From Burkholderiales bacterium (GTDB taxonomy: Bacteria; Pseudomonadota; Gammaproteobacteria; Burkholderiales; Burkholderiaceae_E): 54,345 nucleotides of DNA. Position 1 is the stretch's first letter; each line of letters starts with the position of its first letter. Location of the stretch: contig JADCHE010000044.1 in the NCBI GenBank assembly GCA_020248665.1, forward strand, positions 1-54,345, written 5' to 3'. Positions 1 through 11,790 of the stretch are shown in pieces. The notes beneath the pieces were generated by a model, which had not been told where the DNA came from, made no database searches, and was given only the letters and a program-made list of their open reading frames with translations. The position numbers and the translations under genes were made by a program.

Positions 1-326
1 ACTGGCACCTGCATGAGGCCCGCCGGCTGCTGGCCGATCTCGATGCGCCGTCCGAGCTGTCCGCCGCCATCCGCTTCGACGCCTGGCTGCGCGACGAGGC
101 CTTGCGCACCGGCGACCCGCGCATCGCCTCGGCCCGCATCTACCAGTACGGCCCGGGATGCGTGCGCGACAGCAAGGCCCTCGAGGCCGCGCTTGCCCTG
201 CTCGACGAACGCGGCCGTGCAAGGGTGGAGCAGGAGGGCCGACATCGGTTCGTGGCGGTGAACCCGGCGCTGTCGCGTGCGATCAACAGCAGGAACAGCA
301 TGAACAGCATGAACAGCGAGGGATAG
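1..326 (+). CDS. C-terminal end of a DUF3987-like (primase/helicase-associated) protein, 5' end outside the window
   Basis: An open frame enters from the left edge (first whole codon at base 3) and stops at TAG 324-326, giving about 107 residues. The visible part is a helical, Arg/Asp/Leu-rich tail with an EARRLLADLDA stretch, an ALRTGDPRIASARIYQYGPG stretch and a winged-helix-like end (ALLDERGRARVE). This resembles the C-terminus of DUF3987 / YfjI-type proteins carried on prophages and genomic islands. The last residues come from a 9-base tandem repeat (aacagcatg, near 290-318) that adds Asn-Ser-Met units. If the family call is right, the gene belongs to an integrated element lying mostly to the left. 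Function is inferred from limited sequence only. Confidence 0.5.
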   Translation, partial: WHLHEARRLLADLDAPSELSAAIRFDAWLRDEALRTGDPRIASARIYQYGPGCVRDSKALEAALALLDERGRARVEQEGRHRFVAVNPALSRAINSRNSMNSMNSEG

Positions 327-626
327 GATGCGTTGCGGGAAGTCCATCACACGCAGCCCGATGTTCAGCGGGTACGGCGAGCGCGTACGATTTCGTCAGG
401 TTCGCAAGACATGAAGCAGATCATTGGCGTGCGTGACCACTCACGCTTCAACGTCTGACGGGCGGGGCGGATTCCGGCGGTTTTCCGGGACCCCTCCGGA
501 ATAGCAGACCCTTCGGGTACCTCGGGCGCGCAACAGGGCCGCGCACGACTGCCGCGGCGGGCTTAACATCGAGACGACGTCGACGTGCCGGCGCCCGCAG
601 AGCGTCGCCCACCCAGCAGAGGCCTC
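327..626. other. Intergenic region with two inverted repeats, no gene seen
   Basis: No convincing coding frame. Two inverted repeats are visible. One is GCGTGA-CCAC-TCACGC at 431-446, a perfect 6-bp stem. The other has ATTCCGG at 471-477 pairing with CCGGAAT at 496-502. Either could end transcription of the leftward gene, but neither is followed by a T run. I saw no tRNA-like fold or duplicated attachment core here. Confidence 0.4.
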
Positions 627-1225
627 ATGAAATGCATCCCATCGACCGCCTTCGCGGTGCTGCTGTCCCTGGCGGCCGGTGCCGTGCTCGCGCAGCCGAG
701 CGACATCCAGCAGAACACGCCCCGCCCCTAAGCCGATGACCGCGCAGGAGAAGGCGAAGGCCCGCGACGAGGTCCGCACGAACGCGACCAAGGCGCTCGA
801 GCAGTTCTACGCCGTGGATCCGAAGATCAAGGACGCGGTCGCGAAGGCCGCCGGCTACGGCGTGTTCACCACCTACGGCGTGAGCTTCGTGCTCGGCGGC
901 GCCGGCGGCACCGGGCTGGTCCATGACGCCGCAGCGAAGAAGGACTGGTACATGCGCGTCGCGCAGGCGAGCGCCGGCGCGCAGATCGGCGCCGCGCAGA
1001 ACGAGACGCTGCTGGTGTTCCCGACGAAGAAGGCCGTGACCGACTTCGTCGAGAAGGGCTGGGTCGCCGGCGCGTCGGGCGGCGGCACCGCGGGGGCGGC
1101 CGGCAAGACCGGCGGCAGCGCCGGCGGCACGGCCACCGGCGGCATCACCTCCTACACGATGACCAAGAACGGCGTGCAGGCGGGCGGCGCCGTCGAGGGC
1201 GCCAAGTACTGGAAGGACAAGGCGC

Positions 1226-1233
<8 letters not shown>
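627..1233 (+). CDS. Secreted SYLF/YSC84-domain protein, signal peptide and domain separated by a +1 frameshift
   Basis: ATG 627 opens a signal peptide (MKCIPSTAFAVLLSLAAG... cleaved near VLA-QP) that runs to TAA 729-731. The domain continues in the next frame, from about 731 to TGA 1231-1233; if translated alone it could start at ATG 736. Removing one C from the gcccc run at about 724-728 restores one protein reading ...NTPRP-KPMTAQEKAK. The domain has the SYLF/YSC84 layout: an N-terminal helix (ALEQFYAVDPKIKDAVAKAAGYGVF), a GGAGGTGLV turn, then QASAGAQIGAAQNETLLVF and a Gly/Thr-rich loop. Family members bind lipids or are exported proteins of unclear role. The shift may be a real mutation or an error in a C run. 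The 3' end overlaps the convergent ABC-F gene by 8 bp. Confidence 0.75.
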
Positions 1234-2944
<1,711 letters not shown>

Positions 2945-3009
2945 GGGGGACGGCGCTCCTGCGCGACGCGGGGCCAGAGTCTAACCCCGTCGCGACAGGC
3001 GGGCGGGCG

Positions 3010-3210
3010 CTACGCGCCCGTCGGATGGTGCGGTGCCGGTGCCCGTGCTGCCGCGTCCGGCCGCCCGCGGCGCGGCAGCGCGACGCTGAACGACGCGCCG
3101 CGCCCTGGCCCTGCGCTCTCGGCCCGCATGTGCCCGCCGTGCAGCTCGGCGAGCCGACGCGCCGGTGCAAGCCCGATCCCGAGCCCGCCCTCGAGCGGCA
3201 GCGGAAACGC
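3010..3210 (-). pseudogene. Remnant of a sensor histidine kinase C-terminus (G2 box only)
   Basis: About 66 residues ending at 3010 read as the last part of a HATPase_c domain: GGLGIGLAPARRLAELHGG is the G2 box, followed by GPGRGASFSVALPRRG, the usual last strand of PAS/bacteriophytochrome-type kinases. The open frame continues upstream to about 3588, but that part is Arg/Pro/Gly-rich shadow sequence. No H box, N box or G1 box is present. I read it as a scrap left by deletion of a kinase gene. Confidence 0.7.
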
Positions 3211-3374
3211 CAGGGGCGGGCCCCCGTCGGCCGGGAGCGGCGGCGCGTCGGCCATGGCCCCGGTGTGTGCGCGCGTCGCGATCGAGGCCACCGCGCCGGC
3301 CGGGCGTCCGCGCGCACGGACCGGACATCCGCCACCGCTGCCACGATGCCGGCCGCCGGGGCGAGGATCGCACG

Positions 3375-3749
3375 ATGAGCACCGCGCGCCGCCTCCGGTC
3401 GTGCCTGCGCGCCGCAACGGCGGCGACGCTGCTCGCCGCGCTCGCCGGCTGCGGCACCTGGACGCACCCCACCAAGCCCGCATCGGCATTCCCCGCCGAC
3501 CGGATGGGCTGCGAACAGTGGGCGGTCGGCCTGTACCCGGTGGCGCTCGTGCAGCGGCTGGTGACGCCGTCTCGCCAGGAGCCACCAACGACGAGCTGCC
3601 GCACCCGCGACGCGCACACCACCTGCACGACGACGCCCGGAGCGTGGGTCGGCCCGACCGTCGCGACCGAGGACGCGAACGCGTCGCGCCGCGAGAGCGC
3701 GATCGTCCAGTGCCTGCGCTCGGCGGGCTGGACCTGGAAGCTCGACTGA
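3375..3749 (+). CDS. Small lipoprotein of unknown function
   Basis: 124 residues from ATG 3375. A Type II signal peptide (MSTARRLRSCLRAATAATLLAALAGC) has lipobox LAGC with lipidated Cys26, so it should be anchored in a membrane facing the periplasm. The mature part starts GTWTHPTKPASAFPADRMGCEQWAV and has several more Cys (CRTRDAHTTCTTT, QCLRSAGW), which could form disulfides. The W-HP-KP-xxF-D-xxxC pattern recalls small conserved proteobacterial lipoproteins, but I cannot name a family. It lies between the kinase scrap and an aminotransferase, with no operon partner. Confidence 0.75.
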   Translation: MSTARRLRSCLRAATAATLLAALAGCGTWTHPTKPASAFPADRMGCEQWAVGLYPVALVQRLVTPSRQEPPTTSCRTRDAHTTCTTTPGAWVGPTVATEDANASRRESAIVQCLRSAGWTWKLD

Positions 3750-3830
3750 CCCGTCCGGCGTGTCCGCGCGTTGCCGCAGGCCGCGCGGTGCGCTAGCCTC
3801 GCCGCGACCCACGTCACGATGGAGGCGCCG

Positions 3831-5195
3831 ATGGGCGCGACCGACCCGATCGACCCCGCCGATCCGCCCGCCCGGTCCGCACCGACCGGCGACGACGCGC
3901 GCTTCGACGCGTCGCGAGAGGCGATCGCGCACGCCGCCGCGTGGCTGCCCGGCGGTGTCTCCAGCAGCTTTCGCCTCGGCATGGCCCCGCACCCGCTGGT
4001 GTTCGAGCGCGCATCGGGCGCGTGCCTGCACGACGTCGACGGCAACCGCCTCGTCGACTACTACCTCGGCATGGGCCCGATCCTGCTCGGCCACGACGCG
4101 CCCGAGGTCGTGCGCGCGGTCTCCGAGCAACTCGGGCGCGGGATCCTGTACGGCGGACAGTCGCGCGTGGAGGCGCGTGCCGCCGAGCTGCTGTGCGCGA
4201 TGGTGCCGTGCGCCGAGCAGGTCCGCTGGGCCGGCTCGGGTACCGAAGCCGTGCAGCTCGCACTGCGCGTCGCGCGCGCGGCGACCGGCCGCGCGGTCGT
4301 GCTGAAGTTCGAGGGGCACTACCACGGCTGGCTCGACAGCGTCGCGGTGTCGACCTCGCCCGCGCCCGGGGTGGCCGGCCCCGCCGACGCGCCGCACCGG
4401 GTGCATGCCTCGCTCGGGCAGGACGAGGCCGCGACGGTGCACACCGAGGTGCTCGGCTGGAACGAGCTCGGCGCGGTCGAGCGCCGGCTCGCAGGCGGCG
4501 ACGTCGCCGCGGTGCTGATGGAGCCGGCGATGTGCAACGCCGGCGCGATCGCGCCGGCGCCCGGCTACCTCGAGGGCGTGCGCGCCGCCTGCACGCGCCA
4601 CGGCACGGTGCTGGTGTTCGACGAGGTGATCACCGGGTTCCGCATCGCGCCCGGCGGCGCGCAGCAGCGCTACGGCGTGACGCCCGACCTCGCGACCTTC
4701 GCGAAGGCGATCGCGAGCGGCTTTCCGGTCGCGGCGCTCGCCGGCCGCGCCGACCTGCTCGAACGCTGCGCGGGCGGCGGCGTGCTGCACGGCGGAACCT
4801 ACAACGCGCACCCGGTCGCGATGGCGGCGACGGTCGCGACACTCGAGGCGCTCGCCGACGGCTCGGTCCACCGCACGATCGCCGCGCACGGCGAGCGGCT
4901 GATGGCCGGCATCGACGCGCGGCTGCGCGCGGCCGGCATCCCGGCCGTGGTGACCGGCTTCCCGCAGGTGTTCCACGTCGCGTTCGGGCTGGATGCGCCC
5001 GCTCGCGACTGGCGCGGACTGCAACGCGCCGACCGGCCGCGCTACCTGCGCTTCGTGCGCGAGCTGCTCGCGCGCCGGGTGCGGGCGCTCGAGCGCGGCG
5101 CGTGGTTCCTCTCGCGCGCGCACGACGAGGCGATCGTCGACGAGACGCTGCGCGCGGTCGAGGTGGCGGCGGAGCGCGTCGCGCGCGCGGGCTGA
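3831..5195 (+). CDS. Class III aminotransferase, glutamate-1-semialdehyde aminomutase-like
   Basis: 454 residues. ATG 3831 is chosen because GGAG at 3821-3824 sits 6 bases upstream; ATG 3819 and TTG 3771 are in frame but less well placed. PLP-fold features: GSGTEAVQLALRVARAATGR (phosphate-binding turn), HYHGWLD, VFDEVITGFR (cofactor Asp) and the Schiff-base lysine K292 in TFAKAIASG. The layout (LPGGVSSSFR start, GGTYNAHPVAMAA) matches glutamate-1-semialdehyde aminomutase relatives that act on other amino-acid substrates. No haem genes are nearby, so a HemL housekeeping role is not supported. The 3' end abuts the decayed OYE gene on the other strand. Confidence 0.85.
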   Translation: MGATDPIDPADPPARSAPTGDDARFDASREAIAHAAAWLPGGVSSSFRLGMAPHPLVFERASGACLHDVDGNRLVDYYLGMGPILLGHDAPEVVRAVSEQLGRGILYGGQSRVEARAAELLCAMVPCAEQVRWAGSGTEAVQLALRVARAATGRAVVLKFEGHYHGWLDSVAVSTSPAPGVAGPADAPHRVHASLGQDEAATVHTEVLGWNELGAVERRLAGGDVAAVLMEPAMCNAGAIAPAPGYLEGVRAACTRHGTVLVFDEVITGFRIAPGGAQQRYGVTPDLATFAKAIASGFPVAALAGRADLLERCAGGGVLHGGTYNAHPVAMAATVATLEALADGSVHRTIAAHGERLMAGIDARLRAAGIPAVVTGFPQVFHVAFGLDAPARDWRGLQRADRPRYLRFVRELLARRVRALERGAWFLSRAHDEAIVDETLRAVEVAAERVARAG

Positions 5196-5196
5196 G

Positions 5197-6891
<1,695 letters not shown>

Positions 6892-6898
6892 ACGGCCG

Positions 6899-9271
6899 AT
6901 GAGGGCGCTCGACCGCAAGCTGCTGCGCGACCTGGCCCGGATGTGGAGCCAGGCCGCGACGATCGCGCTGGTCGTCGCGAGCGGCGTCGGCGGGTGGCTC
7001 ACCAGCCTGTCCGCGGTCGACTCGCTCGCCGCCGCGCGCGACCGGTACTACGTCGAGGGCCGCTTCGCCGACGTGTTCGCCGAGCTGGTGCGCGCGCCGC
7101 GCGACGTGGCCGACGCGCTGCTCGCGGTGCCCGGCGTCGCCGACGTGCAGCCGACCGTCGAGCGGCTGGTGCGCGTCGAGGTCGACGGCGTGGTCGATCC
7201 GATCATCGGCCGGCTGGTCGGGGTCGACACCCGGCGCGCGCGCCGGCTCAACCGCGTCGACGTGCGCGCCGGCCAGCCCCTCGAGGCGGGCGCCGCGCTG
7301 CGCGGCGACGGCACGATCGACGCGCTGGTGTCCGCCGCCTTCGCCGACGCGCACCGGCTGCGGCCGGGCTCGACGGTGCACGCGCTGGTCAACGGCCGGC
7401 GGCGCGCGCTCGCGATCCGGGGTATCGCACTGTCGCCGGAACACGTGTTCGCCCAGCTCGGCGGCGCACCCGACGTCCGCGGCTACGGCGTCTTCTGGGT
7501 CGACGAGCGCGCGCTCGCGGCCGCGTACGACATGGACGGCGCGTTCGATCACGTGTCGATCCGGCTCGCGCCCGGCGCGGACGAGGCGGCGGTGGTCGCC
7601 GAGACCACGCGGCGCCTCGCGCCCTGGGGCGCGCGCGACGCGCACGGGCGCGCCGACCAGCCCTCGAACCGGATGCTCGCCGACGAGATCCGCGAGCAGC
7701 GCGTCCTCGGCACGGTGCTGCCGGTGATCTTCCTCGCCGTCGCGGCGTTCCTGCTCAACGTCGTCGTCTCGCGGCTGGTCGCGACGCAGCGCGAGCAGAT
7801 CGCGGCGCTGAAGGCGCTCGGATACCCGAACGCGACGATCGCGGCCCACTACCTGAAGCTCGTCGGACTGATCGTGCTCGCCGGACTCGCGCTGGGCGTC
7901 GCCGTCGGCGACGTGCTCGGCGCGATGCTGACGCGGCTCTACGCCGAGTTCTTCCGCTTCCCGTCGTTCGAGCACCGCCTCGCGCCCGGGCTCGTCGCGA
8001 CCGGCGCCGCGGTCGCGCTCGGCACCGCGCTCGTCGGCACGCTGAACGCGATCTGGGCGACGGTAAGGCTGCCGCCGGCCGAGGCGATGCACGCGCCTGC
8101 GCCCGGCCACTATCGGCCGACGCTGGTCGAGCGGCTCGGTGTGCACGGCCTGGGCACCGCGCAGCGGATGATCCTGCGCAACATGGAGCGCCGGCCCTGG
8201 CGCACCGCACTCTCGGTCGGCGGCGTCGCCACGGCGGTCGCGATCGTCATCGTCGGCGGCTTCGTGCGCGACGCGATGGACGCGATCGTGCAGTCCGCGT
8301 TCGGGCGCGCGCTGCGCGCCGACGTCGTCGTCTGGATGGCCGACCCGGTCGACGACGCGACCCGCCACGCGATCGCGCGCCTGCCGGGCGTGATCGCGGT
8401 CGAGTCGGGTCGCGACGTCGCAGTGCGTTTCGTCGGCGCGCACCGCGTCGAGCGCGGGCAGGTCCGCGGCCGCGTCGCCGTGCCCGACCTGAACCGGATC
8501 GTCGACGTCGACGGCCGCGTCGTCGTGCCGCCGGACGACGGCCTGCTGATGACCGACCGGCTGGCCGCGAAGCTGGGCCTCGCGGTGGGCGACACCGTGC
8601 GCATCGAGGTGCTCGAGGGCGCCCGCCGCACGCTCGAGGTGCCGATCGCCGGTACGGTGCGCGAGACCATGGGGCTGAACGCGTACATCGAGCGACGCGC
8701 GCTGAACCGTCTGCTCGGCGAGGGCGACGTCGCGACGCAGTACGCGCTCGCCGTCGAGCGCGGCGCGGAGCCGCGGCTGCTCGAGGCGGCGCGCGGGCTG
8801 CCGCGCCTCGCCGGCACGTTCAGCAAGGCCACGCTCGAGCGCAACATGCGCGAGGTGAGCGCGCGCAACGTGCGCATCATGAGCACGATCATGACGGTGT
8901 TCGCCGCGGTGATCGCGGTCGGGGTCGTCTACAACAACGCCCGCATCGCGCTCGCCGAGCGCACCTGGGAGCTCGCGAGCCTGCGGGTGCTCGGCTTCAC
9001 GCGGGCCGAGGTATCGGCGCTGCTGCTCGGCGAGCAGGCGCTTGTGATCGCGGCCGCGCTGCCGCTCGGCCTCGTGCTGGGCCGCGTGCTGGTCCACGGG
9101 ATCGTGGGGCTGCTCGCCTCGGACCGGTTCGAGTTCCCGGTCGAGATCCTGCCGCGCACCGACGCGTGGGCCGCGAGCTGCGTCGTCGTCGCCGGCATCG
9201 CGAGCGCACTGGTCGTGCGCCGGCGCGTCGACCGGCTCGACCTGGTCGCCGCGCTGAAGACCCGCGAATGA
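6899..9271 (+). CDS. FtsX-like ABC exporter permease
   Basis: 790 residues. An N-terminal transmembrane helix (near 12-38, ATIALVVASGVGGWLTSLSA) is followed by a large periplasmic domain (about 40-260), then three helices around 275-400 (VLPVIFLAVAAFLLNVVV; LVGLIVLAGLALGVAVG). A second FtsX unit follows with a helix near 435-455, another periplasmic domain and helices near 665-780. This duplicated arrangement is the long form found with DevA/LolD-type ATPases. Start ATG 6899 lies 7 bp after the ATPase stop. It is expected to work as a mechanotransmission permease with the flanking ATPase and HlyD adaptor. Confidence 0.9.
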   Translation: MRALDRKLLRDLARMWSQAATIALVVASGVGGWLTSLSAVDSLAAARDRYYVEGRFADVFAELVRAPRDVADALLAVPGVADVQPTVERLVRVEVDGVVDPIIGRLVGVDTRRARRLNRVDVRAGQPLEAGAALRGDGTIDALVSAAFADAHRLRPGSTVHALVNGRRRALAIRGIALSPEHVFAQLGGAPDVRGYGVFWVDERALAAAYDMDGAFDHVSIRLAPGADEAAVVAETTRRLAPWGARDAHGRADQPSNRMLADEIREQRVLGTVLPVIFLAVAAFLLNVVVSRLVATQREQIAALKALGYPNATIAAHYLKLVGLIVLAGLALGVAVGDVLGAMLTRLYAEFFRFPSFEHRLAPGLVATGAAVALGTALVGTLNAIWATVRLPPAEAMHAPAPGHYRPTLVERLGVHGLGTAQRMILRNMERRPWRTALSVGGVATAVAIVIVGGFVRDAMDAIVQSAFGRALRADVVVWMADPVDDATRHAIARLPGVIAVESGRDVAVRFVGAHRVERGQVRGRVAVPDLNRIVDVDGRVVVPPDDGLLMTDRLAAKLGLAVGDTVRIEVLEGARRTLEVPIAGTVRETMGLNAYIERRALNRLLGEGDVATQYALAVERGAEPRLLEAARGLPRLAGTFSKATLERNMREVSARNVRIMSTIMTVFAAVIAVGVVYNNARIALAERTWELASLRVLGFTRAEVSALLLGEQALVIAAALPLGLVLGRVLVHGIVGLLASDRFEFPVEILPRTDAWAASCVVVAGIASALVVRRRVDRLDLVAALKTRE

Positions 9272-9302
9272 GCCGCCGCCACCCTTTCCTCCGACGGACC
9301 CC

Positions 9303-10514
9303 ATGATGAAGCGCCGCACCCTCGTCCTCCTCGCCCTCGCACTCGCCGCGGGCGGCGCGCTGCTCGCCTGGGCGTTCGCGCCCCGCCCCGTCGAGGTGGC
9401 GGTCGCGGGCGCCGACCGTGGCCGCTTCGAGCTGACGATCGACGAGGACGCGCGCACGCGGCTGCGCGAGCGGTACGTCGTGAGCGCGCCGCTCGCCGGC
9501 CGGCTGTCGCGGATCGTGCTGCGCGAGGGCGACGCGGTCGAGGCCGACGCGGTCGTGGCGATGCTGTCGCCCGCGCTCGCGCCGCTGCTCGACGATCGCG
9601 CCTTCGCAGGGCTGCAGGCGCGCGTCGAGGCCGCCGAGGCGGGCGTGCTGCGCGCCGCGGCGCGTATCGAGCGGGCGCGGATCGCCGTGGAGCAGGCGCG
9701 CAGCGACGTGGCCCGCAGCGAGCAGCTCGCGCAGAAGGGCTTCGTGTCGCCGACCAAGCTGGAGACCGACCGGCTCGCGACGGGCGCGACGATCCGCGAG
9801 CTCGAGGCGGCCGAGCAGGACCGGCACGTCGCGACGCACGAGGTCGAGCAGGCGCGCGCCGCCCTCGGCGCCGCGCGGCGCGGCGGCGGCGGCCGGCCCT
9901 TCGAGGTCCGCGCGCCGGCCGCCGGCCGGGTGCTCAGGGTCGTGCAGGCGAGCGAGGCGACGGTCGGGCTCGGTGCCCCGCTGCTGGAGCTCGGCGACAC
10001 CCGGCGACTCGAGGTCGTCGCGCAGCTGCTGACCGTCGACGCGCTGCGCACGAAGCCGGGCGACCGCGTGGCGATCGAGCGCTGGGGCGGGCCCGGCACG
10101 CTCGAGGCACGCGTGCGGCTCGTCGAGCCCGCGGCGTTCACCAAGGTCTCGGCGCTCGGCGTCGAGGAGCAGCGGGTCAACGTGCTGATCGACATCGCGA
10201 GCCCTCACGACGCATGGCGCGCGCTCGGCGACGGCTACCGCGTCTCGGTGCGGATCGTCGTCCTCGAGGTGCCGGACGCGGTGCGCGTGCCGGTGGGCGC
10301 GGTGTTCCCGCTGCCGCGCGAGGCGGACGCACCCGGCGAGCCGCGCTGGGCCGCGTTCGTGCCGCGCGACGGCCGCGCGCGCCGCGTCGGGGTCGACGTC
10401 GGTGCGCGCAACGGCACGCACGCGTGGATCCGGTCGGGCCTCGGGGCGGGCGACGCGGTGATCGTGTACCCGCCGTCGACGGTCGACGAGGGCGTGCGCA
10501 TCCGTCCCCGCTGA
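9303..10514 (+). CDS. HlyD/RND-type periplasmic adaptor (membrane fusion protein)
   Basis: 403 residues from the first of two tandem ATGs (9303, 9306). One N-terminal transmembrane anchor (LVLLALALAAGGALLAWAF) precedes a barrel-sandwich half (VSAPLAGRLSRIVLREGDAVEADAVVAML). A coiled-coil hairpin follows (about 95-185, RVEAAEAGVLRAAARIERARIAVEQARSD), then the second lipoyl half (FEVRAPAAGRVLRVVQASEATVGLGAPLLELGD) and beta-barrel. It would link the inner-membrane exporter to an outer-membrane channel. No TolC-like gene follows, so a channel encoded elsewhere is implied. Third and last gene of the FNR-box operon. Confidence 0.9.
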   Translation: MMKRRTLVLLALALAAGGALLAWAFAPRPVEVAVAGADRGRFELTIDEDARTRLRERYVVSAPLAGRLSRIVLREGDAVEADAVVAMLSPALAPLLDDRAFAGLQARVEAAEAGVLRAAARIERARIAVEQARSDVARSEQLAQKGFVSPTKLETDRLATGATIRELEAAEQDRHVATHEVEQARAALGAARRGGGGRPFEVRAPAAGRVLRVVQASEATVGLGAPLLELGDTRRLEVVAQLLTVDALRTKPGDRVAIERWGGPGTLEARVRLVEPAAFTKVSALGVEEQRVNVLIDIASPHDAWRALGDGYRVSVRIVVLEVPDAVRVPVGAVFPLPREADAPGEPRWAAFVPRDGRARRVGVDVGARNGTHAWIRSGLGAGDAVIVYPPSTVDEGVRIRPR

Positions 10515-10529
10515 GCGCAGGGACGCCGT

Positions 10530-10596
10530 CATCCGGCATTCATCCCCGCGTCAGCGGGTGCTCATCGGCGCGTCGGCCCGGGCTCATCGCGGCGTC
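10530..10596 (+). promoter_or_regulatory. Array of four direct repeats, probable response-regulator operator
   Basis: The 13-base unit CATCsssGCGTCA appears at 10541-10553, 10563-10575 and 10584-10596, with a weaker copy CATCCGGCATTCA at 10530-10542. Starts are 11, 22 and 21 bases apart, that is, whole helical turns, as in OmpR/PhoB-family operators. The array lies 65 bases upstream of a start-less secreted-protein gene and about 270 bases from a broken histidine kinase. It is probably an orphan site of a lost two-component system. Confidence 0.5.
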
Positions 10597-10660
10597 AAGG
10601 CTGGTTCGACCGGTGCGGCTCCAATGGGGACTCCATCCCACGGACCCCCGAAGGAGCCCC

Positions 10661-10889
10661 ACGAGAAGCCCGACCCGGCTCGCCCTCGTCCTCGCGACCG
10701 CCGCCTACCGCACCCATGCCGCCGCCCAGCGCGCGCCGCTCGTCAACACCACCCTCACCGAGGCCGAGCTGCTGGCCGCCGAGAAGGCCTGGGGCGACGC
10801 ACCGGTCGCGATCTCGACGACCCCCGACCAGCAGGGCCGCGAGCGCCGCAACCACGCTCGCCGCGAAGTTCATCGACGACGCCGCAGGA
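10661..10889 (+). pseudogene. Truncated, start-less small secreted protein
   Basis: An AAGGAG at 10651-10656 is followed four bases later by ACG where ATG is expected, so the start seems lost by one substitution. Reading on gives RSPTRLALVLATAAYRTHAAAQ (signal peptide) and LVNTTLTEAELLAAEKAWGD APVAISTT. The frame then shifts near 10835-10850 and continues as TTLAAKFIDDAAG. This pattern matches small periplasmic proteins often annotated, dubiously, as phosphoribosyl-AMP cyclohydrolase. The second half is missing and the gene stops where the opposing kinase remnant begins. Non-functional as it stands. Confidence 0.6.
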
Positions 10890-11444
10890 TCCCGCCGCCG
10901 TGCACGCGTGCGAGCGCCACCCCGATCGACCGGCCGAGCCCGATGCCGTCGGCCCGGTGGCGCCGCGCCTGCTCGCCGCGGAACGTGCGCTCGAACACCC
11001 GGGGGCAGCTCGTCGCGCGAGCTGCCGATGCCTTCGTCGACGACGTCGCGCTCGCAGCGCGCGTGCTCGCCGGCCGGCCCCGCGACGCGCCGCACGCGGG
11101 TCGTCACGCAGCCGCCGGGCCGCACGTAGCGCACCGCGTTGTCGAGCAGCACCATCGGCAGCGGACGCAGCCGCTGCGCGTCACCGAGCACCGGCAGCAC
11201 CTCCCACGGCGACTCGCCCGTGACGTCGATCTCGCGCTCCCGGCCGAGCGCGCGCGCCTGCGACGGCGCCTCGACGAGCGGCTCGGCGAGCAGCACCGAG
11301 TACGCGGCGACGAGCCGCCATGACCATCGTGATCGCGATCGCGCCGAGCGCGCCGCGGGTGGCGTCGAAGCCGTCGGACCTCGACACGTAGACCGAAGAC
11401 GCGAGCGCCGCCATCAGGAACACCAGGAGCAACGACCGGCGCAT
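10870..11444 (-). pseudogene. Sensor histidine kinase broken across all three frames
   Basis: ATG at 11444 starts a transmembrane N-terminus (MRRSLLLVFLMAALASSVYV). The match then moves to a second frame from about 11296: VLLAEPLVEAPSQ..., LPMVLLDNAVRYVRPGG (N box) and DEGIGSSRDELPP (G1 box). It then moves to a third frame: VFERTFRGEQARRH (F box) and DGIGLGRSIGVALARVHGGG (G2 box), ending at TGA 10872-10870. The phospho-acceptor His region (HisKA) and most of the sensor are absent. Two frameshifts plus an internal deletion mean this kinase is dead. No response regulator gene remains beside it. Confidence 0.75.
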
Positions 11445-11465
11445 CCGCGCGACCGCCCCCTCGAG

Positions 11466-11544
11466 CCCGGCGCCGAGGCCGAGCCGCCCGGCGCCGAGGC
11501 CGAGCCGCCCGAGCGCCGAGGCCGAGCCGCCCGAGCGCCGGCGG
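11466..11544. repeat. 21/22-bp tandem repeat, 3.6 copies
   Basis: Unit CCCGGCGCCGAGGCCGAGCCG at 11466-11486, an identical copy at 11487-11507, a 22-base variant with CCCGAGCGCC at 11508-11529, and a partial copy to about 11544. It lies between the kinase remnant and the YihY stub. The 22-base variant changes frame, so the array is unlikely to be kept as coding sequence. Confidence 0.75.
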
Positions 11545-11790
11545 CACGATCCAGGACGGGGCCGCGACGCCGACCGCCGCGCCGAGGACCAGCGCGACGA
11601 GCGCCGGCACCGGCACCGGCACCGGCACCGGCACCAGGTAGGACGCGACGCCGGCCGCGATCATCGACAGGTGGTTCTCGTTCACCCGGTCTGTCACGCG
11701 CAGCAGCACGTCCCTCCGGCCCTTCGCCGGGACACGGCTCGGGGCGTCGGCCTCTCGGCCTCGGTGAGCGGGGTCGGTGGCGACGGGCAT
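11545..11790 (-). pseudogene. N-terminal stub of a YihY/BrkB-family membrane protein
   Basis: From ATG 11790 it reads MPVATDPAHRGREADAPSR, then GRRDVLLRVTDRVNENHLSM and IAAGVASYL. This is the cytoplasmic start and first helix of YihY/BrkB (formerly RNase BN) proteins. Where the family continues with hydrophobic LLALFPALAALV, this sequence has a run of Val-Pro dipeptides coded by a hexanucleotide repeat, then ALVALVLGAAVGVAAPSWIV and unrelated sequence. Only about 70 of some 300 residues remain. Treated as a truncated gene. Confidence 0.65.
11604..11635. repeat. Hexanucleotide microsatellite (CCGGCA)5
   Basis: Five copies of CCGGCA plus CC. On the - strand it codes the Val-Pro run inside the YihY/BrkB stub, so repeat expansion seems to have replaced part of the first membrane helix. 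Confidence 0.8.

Noticed and set aside
327-626. tRNA or attachment site next to the DUF3987-like gene
   Set aside because: No cloverleaf or repeated core could be found by eye; only short inverted repeats are present.
3831-5195. HemL (haem biosynthesis) identity for the first aminotransferase
   Set aside because: Family resemblance is clear, but there is no haem context and the N-terminal and active-site surroundings differ from housekeeping HemL; kept as an aminotransferase of unknown substrate.
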